From JAPOXR01 sp965116115 (GTDB taxonomy: Bacteria > Pseudomonadota > Alphaproteobacteria > Rhodobacterales > Rhodobacteraceae): a stretch of 64,000 nucleotides of DNA. A program made the position numbers and the translations under genes. Shown piece by piece: positions 16,550 through 25,219 of the stretch (position 1 is the stretch's first letter; each line of letters starts with the position of its first letter). Below the pieces are notes generated by a model. That model made no database searches and was not told the origin of the DNA. It worked only from the letters and a program-made list of their open reading frames with translations. The stretch is taken from assembly GCA_965116115.1 (NCBI GenBank), contig OZ220486.1, forward strand, positions 1,860,001 through 1,924,000, written 5' to 3'.

Positions 16550-18528
16550 TTGACGGCGGAACTCGGCCATTTCGCCTTGGTGCTGGCGTTCTTGTGCGCT
16601 CTCGTCCAGTGCATTGTGCCGGCGGCCGGGTGGCGGCTGGCATGGACGGCTTGGATGCGGCTGGCATCTGCCGCGGCGGCGGCTCAGTTCGCTCTGACCG
16701 CGCTTTCATTCGCCGCCTTGACGTCTGCTTTCGTCCGTTCGGATTTTTCAGTGGCGCTGGTCGCGAACAATTCCCACTCGGCCAAACCGCTCGTCTACAA
16801 ACTGACCGGCGTCTGGGGCAATCACGAAGGATCCATGCTCTTGTGGGTCTTGGTGCTGTCGCTGTTCTCATTGCTTGTCGCCGGTTTCGGCCGCGAACTG
16901 CCGCTGCGCTTGAAGGCGCTGACGCTGTCTGTTCAGGCTGCCGTCGCGAGTGCGTTTTTCGCATTCATTCTGTTTACTTCGAACCCCTTTGAGCGTTTGT
17001 TTCCCGCGCCGTTCGAGGGAACCGGGCTGAATCCGCTGCTGCAGGATCCCGGGCTGGCCTTCCATCCGCCGTTGCTCTACCTGGGTTATGTCGGTCTTTC
17101 GGTGGCTTTCAGTTTCGCTGTCGCGGCATTGCTTCAGAAGCGTGTGGACGCGGCTTGGGCGCGGTGGGTCAGGCCATGGACGCTCGCATCTTGGATTTTC
17201 CTTACCGCCGGCATCGCGATGGGATCGTGGTGGGCCTATTACGAACTCGGCTGGGGCGGATGGTGGTTCTGGGATCCCGTCGAAACGCGTCCTTCATGCC
17301 GTGGCTGTTCGCAACGGCGCTGCTGCATTCGGCGATGGTTGCCGAAAAGCGCGAATCGCTTAAGAACTGGACGGTTCTTCTGGCGATTCTCGCGTTTTCT
17401 TTTTCTCTTCTGGGCACGTTTCTGGTGAGATCAGGCATCATCGCTTCGGTGCACGCATTCGCCAGCGATCCCGGCCGCGGCGCGTTTATTCTGGTCATCC
17501 TGACGGTTTTCACCGGCGGGGCTCTTTTTCTGTACGCATTGCGCGGATCCGCCGTCGCGCCGGAAGGCGCCTTCGCCGCATTCAGCCGGGAGACGGCGAT
17601 GATCGCCAACAACGTGCTGCTCGTGGTTGCCGCGCTGGTTGTGTTTCTCGGCACATTCTGGCCCTTGGCGGCCGAACTGATGTTCGACCGCTCCCTGTCA
17701 GTCGGTCCGCCCTTCTTTGAAACCGCGGTCACGCCGTTTCTGGCGGCGGCCGCCGCCGTTCTGCCGATTGGAGCTGTGATACCTTGGAAACGGGGATCCG
17801 TGAAATCCGTCCTGCTGCGGATGCGGGCCGCGATGGCCGCGTCGGTCGCCTGCGGACTGGCCGTTCTCTATTTCCAGTCAGGCGGCCCGCTGATCGGACC
17901 TGTCGGCTTGGCTTTGGCTGTCTGGCTGACAGCCGGGGTGCTGGCTGATCTGCGGCAGCGCGCCGCGCCGCGGCGGGCGGGAATCAAGGTCTTGTTGACG
18001 CGTCTGGCAGGATTGCCCGGGTCAGAATGGGGGAAATCCCTGGCGCATGCCGGGCTGGCGATCACGATCGCCGGAATTTCGGCGGTCACCGCTTGGGAAA
18101 CCGAAGTCATCCGAAACAGCGAACCCGGGAATCAATTCCGGATTTCCGACAGGTATTCGCTGCGGTTCGACGGAGCCGACAGCGTACGGGGACCGAACTA
18201 TCAGGCTGCCCGCGGGGAATTTTCAGTGTTGGCGGACGGAAACACAGTCGGTAAGCTGTATCCTGAGCGGAGATTTTATCCCGTGTCCGGCGTCTATACC
18301 ACCGAGGCCGCCATCGACATGGGATTTTTCAGGGACATTTATGTCGTGATCGGAGACCGGCAGCCGGGCGGCGGCTATACTGTCAAAGCTTATGTTAAGC
18401 CGCTGGCCAACTGGATATGGCTCGGCGCACTGGTCATGGCTTTCGGCGGCACGGTCAGTCTGGCTGACCGCCGCTACCGGCTGGCCGGCGGTCATCGCCG
18501 GCCGCGCGCGGCTCAGGCCGCGGGCTGA
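16550..18528 (+). pseudogene. ccmF: Cytochrome c heme lyase subunit CcmF (CycK), single-base frameshift
   Basis: CcmF is the large membrane heme lyase subunit that attaches heme to apocytochrome c. The first frame reads AELGHFALVLAF, NHEGSMLLWV and GWGGWWFWDPVE (the WWD heme-handling motif) up to about 17282. The second frame continues as NASFMPWLFATALLHSA and on to 18528. The join needs GAAAAC at 17282, but the sequence has GAAAC, so one A is missing from a short A-run. All other membrane segments appear present. The gene is either recently inactivated or carries an assembly error. The intact ccmE and ccmH neighbours favour the latter. A TTG at 16550 gives the family-like start; a GTG at 16496 is an alternative. 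Confidence 0.85.
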
Positions 18529-18531
18529 GCC

Positions 18532-18996
18532 GTGCGCTTTATTTCGCCGGCGATGCTCGTCGCGGCGGTTTGGCTGCCGGCTGCGCAGGCAGTTGAACCG
18601 GATGAGATCCTGCAGAATCCGGAACTTGAAAGCCGCGCAAGGGCAATCTCTCAAAACCTGAGATGTCTCGTCTGCCGGAACGAGACCATTGACGAGTCGA
18701 ATGCCCCATTGGCGAGCGATCTCCGGGTTCTGGTGCGCGAGCAGCTCGTCAATGGCATGAGCGACGAGGAAGTCTACGATTTCGTGACTGAACGCTACGG
18801 TGAATTCGTGCTGTTGAAGCCGGAACTGAGCGGCGGAAATTACATCGTCTATTTCGCGGGTCCCGTGTTGTTCTGTTTTGCGCTGGCCTGCGCGGCCGCA
18901 TATGTGAGAAGGGGATGGAAATCCCGCGGCCGGGATCAGCATCCGCTGACGGATGACGAAGAACGCAGGCTTGACGAGTTGATTCGGCGGGATTGA
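18532..18996 (+). CDS. ccmH: Cytochrome c maturation protein CcmH (CycL)
   Basis: CcmH is a membrane-anchored periplasmic thiol protein that reduces apocytochrome c cysteines before heme attachment. It has a signal peptide (about residues 1-20) and the redox motif RCLVCRNETIDESNAPLA with C-x-x-C. The variant Arg follows the second Cys where Gln is more common. VREQLVNGMSDEEVYDFVTERYGEFVLLKP and one C-terminal membrane helix complete it. It has 154 residues, the short (non-fused) form. It begins three bases after ccmF. CcmG and CcmI are not in the window. Confidence 0.93.
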   Translation: MRFISPAMLVAAVWLPAAQAVEPDEILQNPELESRARAISQNLRCLVCRNETIDESNAPLASDLRVLVREQLVNGMSDEEVYDFVTERYGEFVLLKPELSGGNYIVYFAGPVLFCFALACAAAYVRRGWKSRGRDQHPLTDDEERRLDELIRRD

Positions 18997-19043
18997 TCCG
19001 CGCTTTCGTTCCGGTCTGCGGCCGGTGCTGAGCAGGGGTGTAT

Positions 19044-19823
19044 ATGACTGAATACGGAACAATTAAATTCGAGGTTGAAGACGGGGTTGTCGTGCTTGCC
19101 CTCAACCGTCCCGACGTGATGAACGCGTTGAACAGCCAGATGCGCGGGGAAATCGCAGATGCGGTGAAATCCGCCCCGGAATACGGGCGGGCGCTGGTGC
19201 TGACCGGAGAAGGCCGCGCATTCTGCTCGGGGCAGGATCTGGGTGACCGGGTCAATCCCGCTGACGCCGATCTGGAGCGGATTCTGAGAGACGAGTATTT
19301 CCCGATGCTGAGGGCTATCGGCGATCTGGAAATTCCGACGATTGCCGCGGTCAACGGGGCCGCGGCCGGCGCGGGCGCGAATCTGGCATTGGCGGCCGAT
19401 GTCGTGATCGCCGCGGAGAGCGCGTATTTCATGCAGGCCTTCGCGCGAATCGGATTGATTCCCGATGCCGGCGGCACTTGGCTGCTTCCGCGGCAGATCG
19501 GCATCGCGAGGGCAATGGGCGCCGCGCTGTTCGCAGACAAGATCACGGCCGGGGACGCTTGCCGGATGGGTATGATCTGGGAGGCCGTCGCCGATGATCG
19601 GTTCGCTGAGCGCTGGCGGTCGCGCGCGCTGCATCTCGCACGCGGTCCGACCGAGGCTTACAAACGGATCAAGCGAGCCATCAGAGCCGGTTCCGTCAAC
19701 AATTTCGAGGAGCAGGTCGCGCTTGAGGCCAAACTGCAGGGCGAAGCCGGCAAAACAAGGGATTTCCGCGAGGGAATTCTGGCCTTTATCGAAAAGCGCC
19801 AGCCTGAATTTGAGGGCCGCTGA
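19044..19823 (+). CDS. Enoyl-CoA hydratase/isomerase family protein (PaaG-like)
   Basis: This crotonase-fold enzyme has 259 residues. The CoA-binding and oxyanion motifs are visible in GRAFCSGQDLGDR and AVNGAAAGAGANLALAADVVIA. FARIGLIPDAGGTWLLPR carries the catalytic-loop Asp in the position seen in PaaG-type isomerases, which act on epoxy-phenylacetyl-CoA. Without the rest of a phenylacetate pathway nearby, the substrate is open, and a fatty-acid beta-oxidation role is possible. The ATG at 19044 follows AGGGG. It is the last gene of the forward block starting at rplM. Confidence 0.85.
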   Translation: MTEYGTIKFEVEDGVVVLALNRPDVMNALNSQMRGEIADAVKSAPEYGRALVLTGEGRAFCSGQDLGDRVNPADADLERILRDEYFPMLRAIGDLEIPTIAAVNGAAAGAGANLALAADVVIAAESAYFMQAFARIGLIPDAGGTWLLPRQIGIARAMGAALFADKITAGDACRMGMIWEAVADDRFAERWRSRALHLARGPTEAYKRIKRAIRAGSVNNFEEQVALEAKLQGEAGKTRDFREGILAFIEKRQPEFEGR

Positions 19824-20093
19824 ACTCTCAGGTCGGTCCGGCTCCGCGCGTCGGCTTCGGATAAACGCCGGCGGTAAAGGAAGGCGAGTCACTCAAGGCG
19901 CTCATGCGCCGTCCTCAGACATGCGCGGTCATCGCCGCCCGCTGATCTGTCCATCTTCCAAACTGCCGCGCTGCTGTCAGCGTGGCTGCCGCTGAGCACG
20001 GCCTTTTCATCGGAAGCCGGACGGCTCATGGATGTCCGGAACCGGGGAAGCGGCGCGGGAACGCCCACGCCGCCGAGCCGGGACACAACCGGT
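19824..20093. other. Convergent intergenic region, nothing recognised
   Basis: About 270 bases separate the convergent enoyl-CoA hydratase and sugar-binding protein genes. Both transcripts must end here, but I could not see a clear hairpin followed by a T-run. Confidence 0.3.
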
Positions 20094-21089
20094 TTACTGC
20101 AGACAGGTGTCTATGTTGTCATTGTCGCAGACATCAAGACCGGTGTAAATCGGATCGTCGACCGACTTTCCTTCCGTGATGTCTTTCAGGATGAACATGG
20201 ACTTATAGCCCATTTCATAGGGGCGCTGGCCGACGAGGCCGTTGCCCAGACCGTCTTTGAGCTGCCCCATTTGCATTGGCAGAGTGTCGGCCACGACGAC
20301 GGTCAACTCACCGGAAGCCATTTCGGCTTTGTAAGGCGCGGCGGCCTGACGGTAAGCGTTATCGAACCACTGGGTGAAAGCGCCGGTCGACAGGAAGGCG
20401 GTCAGATCCGGGTTGGCAGCCAGGATATCGGACATGCCCTGCACGGCGACGTTGCCGTCATCGTTGGTGATGAGCGGGCATCCGGAAATCTCGGTCCAGC
20501 CGCCTTCACCCGTGAGTTCTTTGCCAGGGGGGGGGGTGCCCGTGTCCATGCCGGAGAGCGTGTCACGCACGCCCTTCAGACGCTCGTTGTGGTTGGCTGC
20601 CGCGGCGCCGCCGGTCTGCAGGCAGATGGTGCCGCCGTCAGGATGACGCGCTTGGACCAGCTTGGCCAGATTCACGCCGATGTCGTAGTTTTTGGTGCCG
20701 ATATAGGTCATGCGCATGCCGGCGTCCTCAGGCAACAGGTCCGAGTCCCAAGTGATGGCCGGGATGCCGGCATCCATGGCAGCTTCAAGAACTTTGGCCA
20801 TGGCCGGCGCGTTTGAGGGTGCCACGGCGATCCCGTCCACGCCTTTGGTGATGAGATCCTGCACGATTTGAATCTGTTCGAGCTCAGTGTGCTCACTGGG
20901 GCCGATATACTCGCAGGTCACGTCAGCCAGCTCTTCCTGAGCTTGGTAGCAGCCGTCACGGGCCAGGTCGAAAAACGGGTTGTTCATCGCCTTGGGTACC
21001 AAGGCAAAGGTTTTGGCGTGACCGTCGGCCAACGCCGCGCCCGACATCGCGGCGGCCGCGATGAGGGTGGTTGCGAATAATCTCTTCAT
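20094..21089 (-). CDS. Sugar ABC transporter periplasmic substrate-binding protein (inositol/ribose type)
   Basis: This 331-residue periplasmic binding protein of the pentose/cyclitol family (Peripla_BP_4) has an N-terminal signal peptide (KRLFATTLIAAAAMSGAALA). KAMNNPFFDLARDGC, ITKGVDGIAVAPSNAPAMA and AGIPAITWDSDL are the usual first-lobe motifs. ATG 21089 follows GGAGGATATC. It is the last gene of a five-gene run with permease, ATPase and two oxidoreductases, and iolD lies upstream. A cyclitol substrate such as myo-inositol is therefore likely, compare IbpA of Caulobacter. A C10 run (plus-strand G10 at 20527-20536) encodes Pro-Pro-Pro at about residues 185-187 and is in frame here. Loss or gain of one C would truncate the protein. 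Confidence 0.88.
   Translation of the reverse strand: MKRLFATTLIAAAAMSGAALADGHAKTFALVPKAMNNPFFDLARDGCYQAQEELADVTCEYIGPSEHTELEQIQIVQDLITKGVDGIAVAPSNAPAMAKVLEAAMDAGIPAITWDSDLLPEDAGMRMTYIGTKNYDIGVNLAKLVQARHPDGGTICLQTGGAAAANHNERLKGVRDTLSGMDTGTPPPGKELTGEGGWTEISGCPLITNDDGNVAVQGMSDILAANPDLTAFLSTGAFTQWFDNAYRQAAAPYKAEMASGELTVVVADTLPMQMGQLKDGLGNGLVGQRPYEMGYKSMFILKDITEGKSVDDPIYTGLDVCDNDNIDTCLQ
20527..20536 (+). repeat. Poly-G tract, G10 (C10 in the binding-protein gene)
   Basis: Ten G on the plus strand lie inside the sugar-binding protein gene and encode three prolines in DTGTPPPGKEL on the minus strand. The present length keeps the frame. Confidence 0.9.
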
Positions 21090-21130
21090 GATATCCTCCA
21101 TTGGTTTTTGAAGAGCGGAGTCTTGCGGGG

Positions 21131-22153
21131 TTATTTCCCCCCGCGGTTGCGGATCTGTTCCAAAAGCACCGCGAGGATGAGAAACAGTCCGACAAAGAAT
21201 TGCTGCCAAAGGGCCGGGATCCCGGCGAGCAACAGTGAGTTCCGAATAAGCTCGATGAGGGCCGCGCCGATGGGAGCGCCTAAGGCGAAAACGATTCCGC
21301 CCATAAGATTCGCGCCTCCGATCACTGTGGCGGCAATGACGGTCAGTTCCCAGGTGAAACCCATGCCGTTCGTGACTGAGCCGGTGTAACCCACAAAGAG
21401 AAAGGCGGAGAGACCCGCGCACAGCGAGCACACGACGTACACCGATACAATAATGCGTTCAACCGGGATGCCGGCAAGCTTGGCTGCGTGCGCATTGCCG
21501 CCGATGGCGATCACCCAGCGGCCCCAAGTCGTATAGCGCCAGACCCACCAGAAGACGGCAGTCAGGATCAACAGCACCCACACGACATTCGGCACTCCCA
21601 GAATGCTTTCACCGCCGATCCACTCGAACAGTTCCTGGTCGGGGCCGAAATTCCAGATCATCTGGTTATTGGACGCAACCCTTGCCAATGAGACGACAAT
21701 CGAGAGCATCCCGAGTGTGACGACGAACGGCGGCATTTTGAGATAAGCGATCAACATCCCGTTCACGAGTCCCACAGCGGCGGCGGCCAGAATACAGCCG
21801 ATGAACCCCAGTTCGATGCCGTAGCCAGCCTGCATGATCAGCCCGGTGACAATGCCTGAGAGGCCGACAAGCGATCCGACGCTGAGATCAATGCCGGCGG
21901 TGCAGATCACTGCGGACATGCCGAGAGCCATGATTCCGAAGAACGCCATGTTGCGCGTGATGTTGAAGATATTGCGCTCGGTCATGAAAACGTCCGAGAC
22001 GAAGGTCATCACCAGCCCAAGGGTGACAAGCGCCAGGAACACCCAGAAGGGCTGGGCGCGCAGAATAACTGCGAAACCCGACACTTCCTGCCGTGAGGTG
22101 ATGCTCTCATCAATGGCGGCGTGGTCTTTTCTGTTCTCAGTCGTGTCGGTCAT
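21131..22153 (-). CDS. Sugar ABC transporter permease (RbsC/IatP-like)
   Basis: This 340-residue membrane protein has about nine hydrophobic segments. It carries the BPD_transp_2 patterns SAVICTAGIDLSVGSLVGLSG and GGNAHAAKLAGIPVER, the EAA-like coupling region for the ATPase. It forms the inner-membrane channel for the sugar or cyclitol delivered by the binding protein. The start overlaps the ATPase stop by four bases, and the binding-protein gene follows after 41 bases. An N-terminal cytoplasmic stretch of about 30 residues precedes the first helix. The substrate is inferred from the iolD/iolG context. Confidence 0.9.
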   Translation of the reverse strand: MTDTTENRKDHAAIDESITSRQEVSGFAVILRAQPFWVFLALVTLGLVMTFVSDVFMTERNIFNITRNMAFFGIMALGMSAVICTAGIDLSVGSLVGLSGIVTGLIMQAGYGIELGFIGCILAAAAVGLVNGMLIAYLKMPPFVVTLGMLSIVVSLARVASNNQMIWNFGPDQELFEWIGGESILGVPNVVWVLLILTAVFWWVWRYTTWGRWVIAIGGNAHAAKLAGIPVERIIVSVYVVCSLCAGLSAFLFVGYTGSVTNGMGFTWELTVIAATVIGGANLMGGIVFALGAPIGAALIELIRNSLLLAGIPALWQQFFVGLFLILAVLLEQIRNRGGK

Positions 22154-22890
22154 GCTGCTTCAATCGCCCCGATGATAAGTCCCGTAACTTCTTCCGGGGT
22201 GGTTTCGCTGATGCGCTTGTCGGCAACTTTTGTGCCGCGGCGCAGAACGGCCACGCGGTCGCAGACTTCGAAGACATCCGGCATTCTGTGGGACACCAGG
22301 ATCACCGCATGACCTGTGTCTTTGAGACGCTTGATGAGGGCCAGAACCTCTGCGACTTGACGCACCGAGATCGCCGCAGTGGGTTCGTCCATGAGAACGA
22401 GTTTCGGATCTGAAAGGCGTGTCCGCGCGATGGCTACGGCCTGCCGCTGACCCCCTGACATCTGCCGGACAAGGTCGCGCGGCCGCGTCTCCGATTTCAG
22501 TTCCGCGAAAAGTTCGCCGGCGCGTTTGTACATCGCCGCATAGTTGAGCATGGAAAACAGTCCGGCTTTCTTTTTCAACTCGCGCCCGAGGAAGACGTTG
22601 GCGCCGGCAGTCAGGTTGTCGCAAAGCGCGAGATCTTGGTAGACGATCTCGATCCCCGCTTCTCTCGCATCGATCGGCTTTGAGAATTCGACGCTTTCTC
22701 CCTCGATGCTTATTGTTCCGCTTGTCGGAGGGAAATTTCCCGCGACGATCTTCACCAGCGTGGATTTTCCCGCTCCGTTGTCACCCATCAGCCCCACGGC
22801 TTCACCCGGCTTAATCGACAGATCAACGCCTTGCAGCGCATGGATCGCACCGAAGCTTTTGGTTATTTTCTTGATCTCCAGAAGGCTCAT
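22150..22890 (-). CDS. Sugar ABC transporter ATP-binding protein, single-domain
   Basis: This ATPase energises the adjacent permease. Walker A GDNGAGKSTLVKIVAG, the signature SGGQRQAVAIART, Walker B KLVLMDEPTAAI and the switch His in ILVSHRMPDV are all present. It has 246 residues and one nucleotide-binding domain. Classical RbsA/MglA proteins have two in tandem, so a homodimer is expected here. ATG 22890 overlaps the preceding oxidoreductase stop (ATGA), showing tight coupling. Confidence 0.93.
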   Translation of the reverse strand: MSLLEIKKITKSFGAIHALQGVDLSIKPGEAVGLMGDNGAGKSTLVKIVAGNFPPTSGTISIEGESVEFSKPIDAREAGIEIVYQDLALCDNLTAGANVFLGRELKKKAGLFSMLNYAAMYKRAGELFAELKSETRPRDLVRQMSGGQRQAVAIARTRLSDPKLVLMDEPTAAISVRQVAEVLALIKRLKDTGHAVILVSHRMPDVFEVCDRVAVLRRGTKVADKRISETTPEEVTGLIIGAIEAA

Positions 22891-23924
22891 TTCTCTCCCT
22901 GACGGATCATGCCGGCCTGTCGTTTCCGCGCATAGAGTGACGGCGTACGGGGCGGCTCCAAGGTGACTCGGGCGCCTGTTTCCAGCGAGGCGATGCCGGC
23001 CTCCGCAACTGCGGTCGCGCAATAGCCGTCCCAAGCATCAGCCGCGGACGGATCCGGTCTCTCTGCCGTCACGCCGGCCAGCCAGGCTTTGTTCTGCCGC
23101 CGGTAGGCTTCAGCGAAGCGCGGGCGCCAATCTTCCCCGTAGCGCCCGGCGGATCGCAGGGCCAGATTGTAGGTCGCGTGAACCGGCTCGCCGAAACTGA
23201 TCGACCCCTGTTCGCCCACCAGCTCTCCCCGGACATCGTAGCCGTAGGCGGCATTGTTGTTCACTTCGACAGTCACAAGCTGGCCGCCCGTGGTTTCAAG
23301 CACCATCATGACCGGCATGATTGATCCGGCCCCCGCTCCTTGGAACGCGGTGATGGAGCGGTACTCGGCGCCCAGAACATAGCGGGCGATGTCGAATTCA
23401 TGCGGCGCTGAGCTGGAAATGGCCATCTGGCCCTTGAACCAGTCCGGCGCTTTCATATTGCGGTGAAAATTGTGCATCATTACCGCTCTGCCCAAGGCGC
23501 CGCCGTCCAGCGCGGCCTTCATTTCCAAGTACGACGGATCGAAGCGGCGCATGAAGCCGGTTTGGATCAGCTGCCGGCCGGTTTTGATCTCGGCTTCGAC
23601 CACCTGCAGGCACTCCTGCGGCGTCGGCGCGAGCGGCTTCTCGCAGAGAACCGGCTTGCCGGCCTTGACCGCGGCGATTGTCAGTTCGGCGTGTGTGTCG
23701 TCGGGGCTCGCCACGATGACAGCGTCGACATCCTCGCGGGCAACGGCCGCCATGGTGTCGGTTCCCGCGTCCGATGCGCCGAGTGCGTCCGCCACGCTGC
23801 GCGCTCTCTCTTCATCAGCGTCGCAGACAAGCTGCAGCCGCGCGCCGGGAAGGTCGCTGGCCACGATGCGGGCGTGATCGCTTCCCATGACCCCTGCTCC
23901 TATTACGGCGACGCGCACGCTCAT
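22887..23924 (-). CDS. Gfo/Idh/MocA family oxidoreductase (inositol dehydrogenase-like)
   Basis: This 345-residue NAD(P)-dependent dehydrogenase has a Rossmann motif VAVIGAGVMGSDHARIV, the family's CEKPLAPTPQE loop with catalytic Lys, and the SAPHEFDIARYVLG helix with the catalytic Asp/His region. Family members oxidise inositols and related sugars. The context (iolD, a second IolG-type gene at 27184, and an ABC importer) suggests oxidation of an inositol isomer or a keto-inositol. The start ATG 23924 lies four bases after the SDR stop. It is a paralogue of, not identical to, the iolG gene of the locus. Confidence 0.88.
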   Translation of the reverse strand: MSVRVAVIGAGVMGSDHARIVASDLPGARLQLVCDADEERARSVADALGASDAGTDTMAAVAREDVDAVIVASPDDTHAELTIAAVKAGKPVLCEKPLAPTPQECLQVVEAEIKTGRQLIQTGFMRRFDPSYLEMKAALDGGALGRAVMMHNFHRNMKAPDWFKGQMAISSSAPHEFDIARYVLGAEYRSITAFQGAGAGSIMPVMMVLETTGGQLVTVEVNNNAAYGYDVRGELVGEQGSISFGEPVHATYNLALRSAGRYGEDWRPRFAEAYRRQNKAWLAGVTAERPDPSAADAWDGYCATAVAEAGIASLETGARVTLEPPRTPSLYARKRQAGMIRQGEK

Positions 23925-23928
23925 GCCG

Positions 23929-24744
23929 TTACCCGGCCAGCTTCTCTGCCGGACCGGGGGCTTGGCTGTCATAGCCGCCCCAGACCGATTGATCGTAATG
24001 GATGACCGAGCCGGTCATTATGCCCGCATCGTCCGAGGCCAGGAACAACACGGCGCGCGCGACCTCTCCGGGATCGAGCAAACGGCCGAAGGGCAGACCG
24101 GCGCCGGCCTTGGCTTCCCAGTCGGGATCACCGGATTCTTCAAGCTGCAGGGCGCGTTCATGGTCTGACGCCATCCAGCCGATGTCCAGCTGATTCACGC
24201 GCACCCGGTTGCGCATCAGCGCGTAGCCCGCGCTGCGCGTTAAGGTCGAAAGCGCCGCCTTCGAGGCGCAGTAGGGTGTGATGAATGGCTGCCCGGCGCG
24301 CGACGAGGTCGAGCCGATATTGACGATGCGGCCTTCGGTCCCCTCGCGCTCCATAACTTTGACCGCATCCTGCATCAGGAAGAACGGAGCACGGATGTTG
24401 ACCGCGAACATGGCGTCAAAAAGCTCGGGCGTCGTGTTCAGAAGATTGCCGCGGTCGGTCAATCCGGCGGCATTCACCAGGATGTCGACCCTGCCGAACT
24501 TCGTGTCGGCGGCCGGGATGACTCCCCGTGCGGCTTCAATATTGCCGAGATCGGCGGCGATCATTTCGACCGGCACGCCCGTTTCCGACGTAATGGCGGC
24601 GGCTAGCCTCAGACCTTTCCTCTTTCCGCGCCCGACGATTGCGATGCCCGCAGCGCCTGCCCGCGCGAAAAGGCGGGCGACCGCAGCGCCGAGACCTTGG
24701 GTGCCGCCAGTGATGACGGCGATTTTTTTGTCGATCCGGTTCAT
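23929..24744 (-). CDS. SDR family oxidoreductase
   Basis: This short-chain dehydrogenase has 271 residues. The cofactor motif TGGTQGLGAAVARLFARAG, NAAG at strand 4, Ser in NIGSTSS and the YxxxK pair in PYCASKAAL make an active-site set. The C-terminal region (GRLLDPGEVARAVLFLASDD, then GSVIHYDQSVWGGYD) is typical. It probably oxidises or reduces a cyclitol or sugar in the same pathway as its neighbours; the substrate is unknown. Its ATG overlaps the stop (TGA) of an unassigned open frame coming from the 475-base gap below iolD. Confidence 0.88.
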   Translation of the reverse strand: MNRIDKKIAVITGGTQGLGAAVARLFARAGAAGIAIVGRGKRKGLRLAAAITSETGVPVEMIAADLGNIEAARGVIPAADTKFGRVDILVNAAGLTDRGNLLNTTPELFDAMFAVNIRAPFFLMQDAVKVMEREGTEGRIVNIGSTSSRAGQPFITPYCASKAALSTLTRSAGYALMRNRVRVNQLDIGWMASDHERALQLEESGDPDWEAKAGAGLPFGRLLDPGEVARAVLFLASDDAGIMTGSVIHYDQSVWGGYDSQAPGPAEKLAG

Positions 24745-25219
24745 GCCGCCGTCCCGTATCCGACGGCGCCCATGACACGCAAGAGTCCGTCATGCGCCTT
24801 TCTTGCCATCGCCGAAGGCGTATCGGCGACCGGATTCTGCCTGGCTTCGCTCAACTCAGACGTCCTGGCTGATAACGCGCCCCGTTCCCCCTGTGCAAAG
24901 CGAACGGTTTCGCCGTAGACGGCGCACGGTGCGTCCGCGGCCTTGGAGAGGGTATGCTTTCCAGCGATTCGCTCTGTCCCAGTCCTGGCGGCGGCGTCGA
25001 GCGGGGGTTCCGGGAACCGGCCGACATTGACCGGGATACGATATTTGCCGGAGACCGGGCCGAATCCGCCGTTGTCGGCCGGAAAGCGGCGGCCGGTTTC
25101 AGTACCGGCCGGTTCCGCATCGGCGTCCCTGCGCGGACATTGACCGGGTCCGGCATCGTCCGTCGGGTCATCAAGGCCGCCTTTCCGCCGCGGAATGCCG
25201 TGTGCGGCCTTCAACATGT
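24745..25219. other. 475-base gap inside the cyclitol operon, possible gene remnant
   Basis: Between iolD and the SDR gene the minus strand has one long frame. It ends in ARKAHDGLLRVMGAVGYGTAA and its stop overlaps the SDR ATG. It has no domain I recognise, and its upstream part runs antisense-like through iolD. It could be the eroded end of a missing pathway gene, but I cannot say which. No promoter or RNA element is clear. Confidence 0.3.
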
